A stretch of 18,307 nucleotides of DNA, from NCBI GenBank assembly GCA_020433835.1, contig JAGRBY010000078.1, positions 1-18,307 of the forward strand. Reading direction: 5' to 3'. The notes beneath the pieces were generated by a model. The model was given only the letters and a program-made list of their open reading frames with translations. It did no database searches and was not told the DNA's origin. This document shows positions 6,743 to 12,810 of the stretch, piece by piece. The translations under genes and the position numbers were made by a program. The first letter of the stretch is position 1. Each line of letters starts with the position of its first letter. Source of the DNA: Anaerolineae bacterium. GTDB taxonomy: Bacteria; Chloroflexota; Anaerolineae; 4572-78; J111.

Positions 6743-8869
6743 TCAACGCGGCTGTAGTGACTGCAACTTTTGCTCCAGCCGACCGGCGATCCAATCGGGG
6801 GCGACGCCGCTGTAGCTGATATAGAGCAGCCGCCGGGCGCGGGTCATCCCCACGTATAGCAGCTTCCGCTCCTGATCGAGCAGCTCTTGAAACTCACGGC
6901 TGTCTACGGCAACGGGATCATCAACGGTAAAGGCGTCGAGACCACAGATAAAAACAACCTCGAACTCTAGCCCTTTGGCGCTGTGGAAAGTGCAGATTTT
7001 GACCGTGGGCCGGTCGATATCGAGTTGACCTTTAATGACGGTACAGGCGATGCCCCGATACTCCAGTTGGCGGGCTAAAGTGTCGATGTTGCTGCGTCGG
7101 CGCTGAAGGATGACAATATCTTTGGGTAGGTAGCCTTGTTGCAGCAACGAGAGAATCTCGCCGGCAATTCCGGTTGCCTCTTGTTCCGGTGACGCAAATG
7201 ACAACAAAATCGGCAAAGGGCCGTGCCGAAATTCATCGTAATTCTGCTCCGGCTCCAGCAGGCCATCGCCCGCGCTCTTAAGATCGGCGGCTAAGGTCTG
7301 GCTGTCGCGGATAGCTTCCAGGGCAACGTCGATGATCTCACGGGTGCTGCGGTACGAGCGTTGCAGAACGTAGCTATTTTGGGCGGTGATGCCCAGCCCC
7401 AACTCTTTCCAGGTGAAATCGCGCCCGTAAATCTTTTGTGCGCCATCGCCGGCAATAAACACCATGGCGGTTTCGGGTTTGACCATACGAAACGCCACCC
7501 GAAACCAGGCCGGGGCAAAATCTTGGGCCTCGTCGATGAGCACGGCATGGTATCTGGCCCGGTCGATGTGGCCGTCATCCATTGCTTGCAGCACCATCAC
7601 CGGCAAATCGGCCCAATCGCACAGTTTGTGACGAGCCAGATGCTCTTGGTAACGGGTAAACAGCTCAAAGATGATGCCCCGCTTCTCCTGTTCATTGCCA
7701 CCAAGCCTACGGCCTCGACCCGTGCGCTTGACGGCCTGCGGATTGGGGTAGTTGGGCCACTCGCGATAGTCAAGGCGCTCCTTTATCCAGTTGAATTCTT
7801 CAACCAAGAACGTTGGCTCAAAATCGGTTATCTCAGCTTCACGCAGCAGGCGGGTAATAAGACCGCGCTGGCTGGTCTCGCTTTGCGGTTGGCGAAACAG
7901 CCCGTGCTCAACCAGCAGCGCCCGGCACCATTTGTGGAAGTTGACAATCTCGACGCGAGCCGGGTCGCCGCCAATGCGGCTAAAAATTTGGGTTAGATAT
8001 TCACGCAGTGACGTGTTGTAGGTTAAAACCAGCACCCGCCAGTTGAGGTTTTGCTCGCTGATGAATTTGGCCCGAAACAACAGGATCAACGTTTTGCCGC
8101 TGCCGACCACGCCACGTATGAGTTTGGCCTGAGGTTTGCGGGTTAGCAGTTGGGCGTGATCGGGCAGATAGGTATCAATTTGGGCAATGCCGATTTGTTC
8201 GGCGTCGAGGGTAAACAGCCGACCTTGGGTGTAAGGAATGCGCGTTTCGGGGTAGAGCATCCATTTAAGCGTATCGAGTTGCTCGGTGGATAGGTGCGTT
8301 GGAAAGATGACGATCCGTTTCAGCGCCATCGGCAGTGTCTCAACCAAGTCATCGCGCAGCAGCAGCGTAGCTTCGTTAACCATCTGGGGCAACTGCAATT
8401 CCGACGCGGCCCAATCGCTGCGGTTAATGTGGGGAAAAGCGACCATCGTACTGATCGGCACGGCCAGTTTGCCCTGATAGCGGCCGTTGGTTTGCAGCAG
8501 ACTCTCGTATTTGTCGGGATCAGTGCGCCGGTAGCGTTCAAGCTGTTGGTTGAGCATACGGAAGTGGCGTTCCACTTGCTGTTGCGGGTTGGTGCGAGTT
8601 TCCGTAGTGCTGCCGTTGACAAGCTCGAAGTGGTCACGGTTGGCGCTGTGAATGTAATCGAGGCTCCAGTCTTTCACCTCGATGATAACCAGGCCGATAT
8701 TGTGACCGAGCACCACAAAATCGGGCCGGGCGCTTTGCTCACGACCAAAAAGGGTTGGCTCGAACCAGACAAAGTAGTCATCAGGCAGGTAGCGTTTGAG
8801 GGCGTTAAAGACAAGCCGTTCACCCGGCTGGCAGCCGTCGGGAGCGTGAGGGTAGTTCATTTGAGCCAT
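6743..8869 (-). CDS. NERD-domain nuclease fused to UvrD/Rep-like SF1 helicase
   Basis: This 708-residue protein has two parts. Residues about 15-110 form a NERD (nuclease-related) domain with the PD-(D/E)xK-like pattern Asp50 in PDFVV and Glu64/Lys66 in IIEVKDW. Residues 240-700 are a superfamily 1 helicase: Walker A GVVGSGKT (253-260), Walker B VLIDEAQD (443-450), GDGAQKIY (475-482), QRSYRSTREI, the TFHSAKGLEFEVVF motif V (627-640) and YVGMTRARRLLY motif VI. It probably unwinds and cleaves DNA using ATP. NERD-helicase fusions are scattered among bacteria and have been linked to DNA repair, mobile elements and possibly phage defence, but nothing adjacent here is a recognised defence partner. 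ATG at 8869 follows AAAGGAA; a 17-bp-spaced promoter lies just upstream. It appears to be a single-gene unit. Confidence 0.9.
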   Translation of the reverse strand: MAQMNYPHAPDGCQPGERLVFNALKRYLPDDYFVWFEPTLFGREQSARPDFVVLGHNIGLVIIEVKDWSLDYIHSANRDHFELVNGSTTETRTNPQQQVERHFRMLNQQLERYRRTDPDKYESLLQTNGRYQGKLAVPISTMVAFPHINRSDWAASELQLPQMVNEATLLLRDDLVETLPMALKRIVIFPTHLSTEQLDTLKWMLYPETRIPYTQGRLFTLDAEQIGIAQIDTYLPDHAQLLTRKPQAKLIRGVVGSGKTLILLFRAKFISEQNLNWRVLVLTYNTSLREYLTQIFSRIGGDPARVEIVNFHKWCRALLVEHGLFRQPQSETSQRGLITRLLREAEITDFEPTFLVEEFNWIKERLDYREWPNYPNPQAVKRTGRGRRLGGNEQEKRGIIFELFTRYQEHLARHKLCDWADLPVMVLQAMDDGHIDRARYHAVLIDEAQDFAPAWFRVAFRMVKPETAMVFIAGDGAQKIYGRDFTWKELGLGITAQNSYVLQRSYRSTREIIDVALEAIRDSQTLAADLKSAGDGLLEPEQNYDEFRHGPLPILLSFASPEQEATGIAGEILSLLQQGYLPKDIVILQRRRSNIDTLARQLEYRGIACTVIKGQLDIDRPTVKICTFHSAKGLEFEVVFICGLDAFTVDDPVAVDSREFQELLDQERKLLYVGMTRARRLLYISYSGVAPDWIAGRLEQKLQSLQPR

Positions 8870-8905
8870 CGGTGGTTCCTTTATTGGTAATGGATTACTC
8901 TCTCA

Positions 8906-8934
8906 ATTTTATCATATCTCTGACGCCGCTACAA
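8906..8934 (-). promoter_or_regulatory. sigma70-like promoter of the NERD-helicase gene
   Basis: On the minus strand TTGTAG (8929-8934) and TAAAAT (8906-8911) are 17 bp apart, giving a leader of about 30 nt before the ATG at 8869. The -10 matches 5 of 6 positions; the -35 is weak. Confidence 0.4.
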
Positions 8935-9008
8935 TGAGGAACCCCTTCTTATTTCTAGGATAAAGACCTGATTTTTGGCCTTACAGGATGTGATTGTCTA
9001 TAGTATAT

Positions 9009-9071
9009 GTAGGGAAAAGCGTTAGGGCTGCAGACCGAACTACCGGACATGCGCAGGTACAGCCTCCCTAC
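9009..9071 (+). promoter_or_regulatory. candidate structured RNA stem upstream of the GlsB gene
   Basis: Three stem segments are contiguous on the 3' side: GGTA (9056-9059), CAGCC (9060-9064), TCCCTAC (9065-9071). They pair with TACC (9041-9044), GGCTG (9026-9030) and GTAGGGA (9009-9015). The 5' side is interrupted by two unpaired stretches of exactly 10 nt. The predicted plus-strand transcription start lies near 9011, at the foot of this stem. I do not recognise it as a known riboswitch class. Confidence 0.35.
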
Positions 9072-9115
9072 CCGGTGCAGCAAAGCTGCGGCCGCTAACA
9101 GAAGCCATTTACCAT

Positions 9116-9196
9116 AAAACCGTCACAGCGAGCCGGAGGCGCAGCGTACTCCTTTGGACGTGGAGGCGGTTTTGCTTTTTTAAAGTTCGCTGTGAC
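9116..9196 (+). promoter_or_regulatory. crossing inverted repeats (pseudoknot or switch) with T-run
   Basis: AAAACCG (9116-9122) can pair with CGGTTTT (9167-9173), which leads into TTTTGCTTTTTT. GTCACAGCGA (9122-9131) can pair with TCGCTGTGAC (9187-9196). The two stems cross, so they would form a pseudoknot or exclude each other. A remnant mobile element with 10-bp terminal repeats is the alternative. Confidence 0.35.
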
Positions 9197-9225
9197 AGAT
9201 CTACTGCCATACGGAGAGGAACATT

Positions 9226-9480
9226 ATGTTAGGTATTTTAAGTTGGATTATCATGGGTCTTATTATCGGCGCACTGGCTAAATTTGCCATGCCGGGGCGT
9301 GATCCAGGTGGCTGTATTGTCACCATTTTGCTGGGAGTCGCCGGCGCGTTTGTAGGTGGCTTTCTCGCTAATTTGTTGGGATTTGGCAGTTTTGATGCCT
9401 TTAGCCCCGTAGGAATTGGCCTCAGCGTTGTTGGTGCCATGGTACTCTTAGTCATTTATCGAATGTTGGTCGGACGGTAA
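9226..9480 (+). CDS. GlsB/YeaQ/YmgE-family small membrane protein
   Basis: This 84-residue protein is almost all hydrophobic, with three membrane segments at about 3-20, 29-53 and 60-81. The pattern IIGALAKFAMPGRDPGG, then a Gly-rich second helix (GVAGAFVGGFLANLLG), is typical of the family also called transglycosylase-associated protein (PF04226). Homologues are small inner-membrane proteins induced by general or envelope stress; the biochemical function is not established. The length is standard for the family. ATG at 9226 is preceded by GGAGAGGA. The gene stands alone, with a long structured region upstream that may be its leader and a repeat-rich gap downstream. Confidence 0.93.
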   Translation: MLGILSWIIMGLIIGALAKFAMPGRDPGGCIVTILLGVAGAFVGGFLANLLGFGSFDAFSPVGIGLSVVGAMVLLVIYRMLVGR

Positions 9481-9549
9481 TCACCAGCTGATCATCGCAC
9501 TGGCACTTGAGAGCAGGCCGTAAACCTATCATCATTTTCATTACTTTAC

Positions 9550-9669
9550 AGGACTTACGCAAAAGTCAGGTGACAGTCACTTGGATGCCCTAAATCGACC
9601 TATTTGGGCTAATCCAACGTTGATTTATGATCCATAAGTGACTGTCACCTTTAACACTGCGTAAGTTCT
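9550..9669. mobile_element. MITE-like element with terminal and subterminal inverted repeats
   Basis: The ends are AGGACTTACGCA (9550-9561) and TGCGTAAGTTCT (9658-9669), matching at 11 of 12 positions as inverted repeats. A second, perfect 15-bp inverted pair lies inside: AGGTGACAGTCACTT (9568-9582) and AAGTGACTGTCACCT (9636-9650). At about 120 bp with no ORF it fits a non-autonomous miniature element mobilised in trans. TAC flanks both sides (9547-9549, 9669-9671), a possible but short target duplication. Confidence 0.65.
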
Positions 9670-9681
9670 ACTCTATAAACG

Positions 9682-9717
9682 ACAACAGCCCAGGGTAAGG
9701 TTACCCTGGGCTGTTGT
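9682..9717. terminator. perfect 17-bp palindrome, possible bidirectional terminator
   Basis: ACAACAGCCCAGGGTAA (9682-9698) and its exact complement (9701-9717) flank a central GG. It lies between convergent genes, which suits a bidirectional terminator, but neither side has a T-run. It may instead be a dispersed palindromic repeat. Confidence 0.5.
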
Positions 9718-9777
9718 GCTAGATCCTCCAGTTGCGGTTGAATCACTTTAGACTTTCAATTCTGCCTTGAAAATCAC

Positions 9778-9838
9778 CCCTCACCCCCAACCCCTCTCCC
9801 TAAGGGAGAGGGGAGTCGCGTTAGCGACGGGGTGAGGG
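9778..9838. repeat. branched C/G-rich palindromic repeat (double hairpin in an outer stem)
   Basis: The outer stem CCCTCACCCC (9778-9787)/GGGGTGAGGG (9829-9838) encloses CCCCTCTCCC-TAA-GGGAGAGGGG (9791-9813) and GTCGC-GTTA-GCGAC (9815-9828). Sequences of the CCCCTCTCCC/GGGAGAGGGG kind are common dispersed intergenic repeats in many bacteria. Confidence 0.7.
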
Positions 9839-9884
9839 CTAAAAGATTTTCATTGTCGTTGTCGTCTCAACTGAGACTGTTGGA

Positions 9885-10316
9885 CTATTTGTGGTCAAGC
9901 CCCAAGCGCTCGTGCTCGGTTCTCATACACTTATTGGAAACGACCTTGAGGCCGGCTTCCATGGCCTTGCGCTCCGGTTGTTCATCGATCGACACCACGC
10001 CGAGCTGCGCCCATACGACCTTCGCGCCGACGGCAATGGCATCGTCAACAACTTCACCTAAGAATTCCGGCGTGCGAAAGACATCGACAATATCAATGGG
10101 TTCGGGCACATCCTTGAGAGAAGGGTAACTCTTGTCGCCATCGACCGCATCAATGTTGGGGTTGACGGGATAGACGGTGTAGCCCTGCTCTTTCAGGTAT
10201 TGGGCTACCTGATAGCTGGTGTAGTAATGATCGTTCGATTCGCCGACCATGGCGATAACCTGCGACTCGGTCAATATATCGCGCAGATCGGCATCGCTTA
10301 CTGAAAAATCTAGCAT
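9885..10316 (-). CDS. CoA-binding Rossmann protein (YccU-like, CoA_binding_2)
   Basis: This 143-residue single-domain protein has the CoA-binding fold related to succinyl-CoA synthetase alpha. Seen: VIAMVGESNDHYYTSYQVAQ (nucleotide loop and first helix), YTVYPVNPN (second strand), IDIVDVFRTPEF, VWAQLGV and a final VVSNKCMRTEH, where relatives usually have a conserved Cys in a similar place. Length matches the stand-alone family. Homologues bind CoA, but no reaction is established. ATG at 10316 follows GGAGGT. It is the last gene of the minus-strand operon, 27 nt after the molybdoenzyme gene, and may supply CoA-linked sensing or redox protection; that link is inference. Confidence 0.88.
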   Translation of the reverse strand: MLDFSVSDADLRDILTESQVIAMVGESNDHYYTSYQVAQYLKEQGYTVYPVNPNIDAVDGDKSYPSLKDVPEPIDIVDVFRTPEFLGEVVDDAIAVGAKVVWAQLGVVSIDEQPERKAMEAGLKVVSNKCMRTEHERLGLDHK

Positions 10317-10343
10317 TGTGGTTAGACCTCCATTGGGTGGGGA

Positions 10344-10994
10344 TTACTTTTTCTTTTTAAAGGCCGACCGCACCTTTTGCATGGTGGTCGCTACAAAGCC
10401 GCCGAAACGTTCTTCTTGCCAGGGGTCGCCGTGGTTGTGGTAGCCGTACTGCTCCCAAAAGCCGGGTTCGTCTTCGGCTATAAATTCCAGACCGCGCACC
10501 CATTTGGCACTCTTCCATAAATAGAGTTGCGGCACCAGCAGCCGCACCGGATACCCGTGTTCGGGGGCCAGCGGCTCGCCTTCGTATTTCAGCACGAACA
10601 TGGCGTCGTCGGCCATGAATTCATCGACCGGCAGGTTGGTGCTATAGCCGGGGTCGGCGTGGACCATCACATAGTTGGCGTCGGATGTGAGTTCAACGTG
10701 CTTCATCACCTCGGCGACGGGGATGCCTTCGAAAGTGTTGTCGAACTTACTCCAGCGCGTAACGCAGTGCATGTCCGACACCTGCTCGACCATCGGCAAG
10801 CTGCTAAACTCCGCCCAGCTAAACTGCTTGGGCTGTTTGACCTCACCCCGAATGAAAAAGTCCCAGGTGGCGGGGTTGAACTGCGGAATATTACCCACGT
10901 GCAGCACCGGCCATTTTTGGGTGAGCACCTGACCGGGCGGCAGTCTGTTTTCCTGCGCCAGGGCCTTTTCTGCTTCTTTTCGATTGAAAGCCAT
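10344..10994 (-). CDS. cytoplasmic sulfite-oxidase-like molybdopterin oxidoreductase
   Basis: This 216-residue protein matches the oxidoreductase molybdopterin-binding domain (sulfite oxidase/YedY fold, COG2041). The segment SDMHCVTRWSKFDNTFEG carries the conserved molybdenum-ligand Cys at 77. Later blocks are WKSAKWVRGLEFI and GYHNHGDPWQEERFGG, typical of the short bacterial subfamily. There is no Tat or Sec signal, so unlike MsrP/YedY it should act in the cytoplasm. There is also no heme or Ig-like dimerisation domain. Substrate is unknown; sulfite, sulfoxides or small organics are possible. The C-terminus ends in a Lys tract (KKKK). ATG at 10994 follows AAAGGACT. It sits in a five-gene operon between a zinc-ribbon and a CoA-binding gene. 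No molybdenum cofactor synthesis gene is in the window. Confidence 0.9.
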   Translation of the reverse strand: MAFNRKEAEKALAQENRLPPGQVLTQKWPVLHVGNIPQFNPATWDFFIRGEVKQPKQFSWAEFSSLPMVEQVSDMHCVTRWSKFDNTFEGIPVAEVMKHVELTSDANYVMVHADPGYSTNLPVDEFMADDAMFVLKYEGEPLAPEHGYPVRLLVPQLYLWKSAKWVRGLEFIAEDEPGFWEQYGYHNHGDPWQEERFGGFVATTMQKVRSAFKKKK

Positions 10995-11056
10995 CGTATC
11001 GAGTCCTTTCTAAATGCTATCGATTTGGCTGAGAATACGCTGCTGACTTCTGTGGG

Positions 11057-11290
11057 TTAACCGGCCTCTTGTCCGAACTCCATCAGCACGCTGTAGGTAA
11101 CGGTTTTGAAAATGCAAGCGGGATTGCCGCAGACCACGGCTTTCATCGTGACAACTTCGCCTCCGCAAAAGGGGCATTGGTCATCCTCTACCTCAGACAC
11201 CCACTGGCGATAAACGTCGACGTTATCCATGCATAAGATATCCAGTTCATTAGGCTGCATAGCCTGCTGCCACATTTCTAATGTACTCAT
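11057..11290 (-). CDS. small zinc-ribbon protein of unknown function
   Basis: I do not recognise this 77-residue protein. It has four cysteines in a CPFC pair (39, 42) and a CGNPAC pair (54, 59), spaced as expected for a zinc ribbon. The N-terminal half is acidic and probably helical. There is no signal peptide or membrane segment. ATG at 11290 is preceded by GAAAGGAT at good distance, and the gene sits 43 nt after the HD gene and 62 nt before the molybdoenzyme gene, on the same strand. It may act as an accessory or metal-handling partner for the molybdoenzyme, which is an inference from position only. Confidence 0.75.
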   Translation of the reverse strand: MSTLEMWQQAMQPNELDILCMDNVDVYRQWVSEVEDDQCPFCGGEVVTMKAVVCGNPACIFKTVTYSVLMEFGQEAG

Positions 11291-11333
11291 GACTTTATCC
11301 TTTCTCCGTCATTGAATGAGGATTTTAACACCG

Positions 11334-11851
11334 TTACCACTTCAAAACCGGCACCGGATTTAACGGATGCCCGGAAAACCAGCCCAGTTCCAACTGTACC
11401 AGTCGCTTATGAAAGCCGGCGTTGGGAAAATGGCGTTTGACGCTTTTAATGTAGGAACGAGGCAAGCCGCAGGTTACAAGGCCCAGCGAGAAATCGACCA
11501 GATCGCCTTGCCGGAACACCTCAACCAGCGGGTAGCGTTCATCCCGATACTTTCTGAGTTTGTGGTGTTCGTCAATCATCAGTTTGATCTCAGGAATCCA
11601 GGCGGCAAGGTTATTCTCTTCTAAGTAGGCGCTGGCCTGAGCTATCGAGGGCGGCAGGTAGTCGAAGGTGTGGCCGGTCCAAATTCCCAGGTCGTGAAAA
11701 CAGCCGGCGATGATAATCCTTTCCCGCTTTTCCGACGTGCAGTCGTGTAAGGCCAAGCAGAAATTGATCATCCGGTAGACATGGTTTTTGTAGCCCGTAT
11801 AATCGGGCCTAATATTTCTTCTACGCGCGAAATGTGTTCTTCGATATTCAT
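11334..11851 (-). CDS. HD-domain protein, probably frameshifted near 11805-11807
   Basis: The HD metal-dependent phosphohydrolase signature is clear: His in YKNHVYR, CFHDLGIW (His-Asp pair), DEHHK and QGDLVD. The frame carrying it extends upstream only to a TTG (11867) with an unlikely Arg-rich N-terminus. An ATG at 11851, 12 nt after the rhomboid stop, starts MNIEEHISRVEEILGP in another frame. That frame continues naturally into DYTGYKNHVYR if one G is added in the GGG at 11805-11807 (C on the coding strand). The corrected product has 172 residues, with His24, His53, Asp54, His96 and Asp117/120 as likely metal ligands. Either the sequence has a one-base error or the gene is broken. Substrate unknown; relatives hydrolyse nucleotides or other phosphoesters. 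Second protein gene of the rhomboid operon. Confidence 0.75.
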
Positions 11852-11863
11852 ATTTTGCCCTAC

Positions 11864-12589
11864 TCAAAAAAATGAATTGCGCCGGGCACGCCGGTACAGC
11901 ATATCTTGCCGATCGGGGACGGGCGGCTGCGGATAAGCCATCATCATCAGGCGGGTTACGACCAGCCCAAATATGAAACCGCCAATATGGGCGAAAAAGG
12001 CCACACCACCGTTCATCTCACCCCCCAGCGAGCTTACGCCGCTGAACAGCTGCACCAGAAACCACAAGCCAATTACCAACCAGGCCGGCCATTCCGCCCA
12101 CAAGAAGAAAAAGGCCAGCGGCACGATGCCCTTCACCCGCACCGTGGGGAAGAGGATAAAATAGCTGCCCAACACCCCGGCAATGGCTCCACTGGCCCCC
12201 ACCAAAGGAATGGTCGAGGCCGGAGCAATGAGGATCTGGGCCCAGGCGGCGGCAAAACCACTGCCTACGTAAAGCAGAACATAACCCACTCGCCCCAAGC
12301 GATCTTCGACGTTGTCACCAAAGAGATACAGGTAGAGCATGTTGCCCAGCAAATGGGCCCAACCGGCGTGGAAGAACATGCTGCGCAGCACGCTCAGAAT
12401 GGTGTCTGGGGCGAAAGGGGCGACGGAGGCACGGGCCGGGATGACCGTCAGGCCGGCGGCCAGAGCCGCCTCCAATTGAGCGGGGGGGAAGCTTAACTCC
12501 CATAGAAAAACAAGAACGTTGATGAGGATGAGGAGATAGGTGAGAAGAGGAAACCGGCGCGTCTCGTTGATATCTCTTAACGGCAACAT
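11864..12589 (-). CDS. rhomboid-family intramembrane serine protease
   Basis: This 241-residue protein has about six membrane segments and the catalytic dyad of rhomboids: Ser133 in GASGAIAGV and His201 in AHIGGFIFG. The preceding H-x4-H-x3-N box is also present (FFHAGWAHLLGNMLYLYLFG: His74, His79, Asn83). It should cleave membrane-spanning substrates within the bilayer; the substrate is unknown. The C-terminal tail (about residues 218-241) is cytoplasmic and basic. ATG at 12589 follows AAGGAG, which overlaps the stop codon of a 28-codon ORF upstream, suggesting translational coupling. The stop is 12 nt before the likely ATG of the HD gene, so the two are co-transcribed. Confidence 0.93.
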   Translation of the reverse strand: MLPLRDINETRRFPLLTYLLILINVLVFLWELSFPPAQLEAALAAGLTVIPARASVAPFAPDTILSVLRSMFFHAGWAHLLGNMLYLYLFGDNVEDRLGRVGYVLLYVGSGFAAAWAQILIAPASTIPLVGASGAIAGVLGSYFILFPTVRVKGIVPLAFFFLWAEWPAWLVIGLWFLVQLFSGVSSLGGEMNGGVAFFAHIGGFIFGLVVTRLMMMAYPQPPVPDRQDMLYRRARRNSFF

Positions 12590-12602
12590 CGTTTACGGCT
12601 CC

Positions 12603-12689
12603 TTATATAAGAGTATTTGGCCAGAAACGCCTCTCAGCAATGTAATGAGATAGCGTTCGAAAAATTTCTTCGCTTGATTTTTGCATCAT
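12603..12689 (-). CDS. 28-residue upstream ORF coupled to the rhomboid gene
   Basis: A short ORF begins with two consecutive ATG codons (12689, 12686) placed 4 nt after a strong GAGGAGAC site. It encodes MMQKSSEEIFRTLSHYI.. (28 residues) with an amphipathic helical look and ends RRFWPNTLI. Its TAA stop (12603-12605) overlaps the AAGGAG of the rhomboid gene. This looks like a leader peptide or a small protein translationally coupled to the operon. I recognise no family. No run of one amino acid suggests classical attenuation. Confidence 0.55.
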   Translation of the reverse strand: MMQKSSEEIFRTLSHYIAERRFWPNTLI

Positions 12690-12693
12690 TATA

Positions 12694-12701
12694 GTCTCCT
12701 C
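12694..12701 (-). promoter_or_regulatory. strong ribosome binding site of the 28-codon leader ORF
   Basis: GAGGAGAC (minus strand) is followed by TATA and then ATGATG. It is as strong as the sites of the large genes around it and is the main reason to believe the short ORF is translated. Confidence 0.6.
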
Positions 12702-12765
12702 TTCACAAATACTCCAAGCCGCCCTGCATGTCTTTAAGGAATCACAACCCCGGATTCAACAAACC

Positions 12766-12803
12766 GGCGTAGGAGGGGGTGAGCAGGCCCCCCCTCCTAC
12801 GCC
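12766..12803. terminator. 14-bp GC-rich hairpin after the monoacylglycerol-lipase-like gene
   Basis: GGCGTAGGAGGGGG (12766-12779) pairs perfectly with CCCCCTCCTACGCC (12790-12803) around a 10-nt loop. On the minus strand it starts 7 nt after the stop of the hydrolase gene at 12811, so it probably ends that transcript and separates it from the rhomboid operon. There is no true T-run, so a repeat element is also possible. Confidence 0.55.
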
Positions 12804-12810
12804 CTACACC

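Larger units (their letters stand above)
8870..9225. other. divergent intergenic region with structured leader before the GlsB gene
   Basis: About 355 bp without a gene. It holds the minus-strand helicase promoter, a possible plus-strand promoter (TTGGCC 8975-8980, 18 bp, TATAGT 8999-9004), and then several inverted repeats up to the GlsB gene. GTAGGGA/TCCCTAC, GGCTG/CAGCC and TACC/GGTA nest as one long stem at 9009-9071, and GCAGC/GCTGC forms a hairpin at 9077-9089. At 9116-9196 two dyads cross each other. I see no ORF with a credible start. Confidence 0.55.
9481..9884. other. repeat-filled convergent intergenic region
   Basis: About 400 bp between the convergent GlsB and CoA-binding genes without a gene. 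It is largely made of three palindromic units listed separately: a MITE-like element (9550-9669), a 17-bp palindrome (9682-9717) and a branched C/G-rich repeat (9778-9838). A small hairpin GTCTCA/TGAGAC (9864-9877) lies just past the CoA-binding gene stop. None has a clean T-run, so termination is only inferred. Confidence 0.7.

Noticed and set aside
7361..7996. 211-residue plus-strand frame
   Set aside because: Antisense to the helicase core motifs; no initiation site or recognisable domain.
8294..8890. 198-residue plus-strand frame
   Set aside because: Antisense to the NERD domain and its upstream region; the nuclease pattern on the minus strand explains the open frame.
11852..11867. TTG at 11867 as the true start of the HD gene
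   Set aside because: It gives an Arg-rich N-terminus unlike the family and overlaps the rhomboid stop without a ribosome binding site. The ATG at 11851 plus a one-base frameshift fits better.
12611..12714. GAGTATTTG/CAAATACTC inverted pair as ends of a 104-bp mobile element
   Set aside because: Only 9 bp, no target duplication, and the interval is better explained by the 28-codon ORF with its ribosome binding site.
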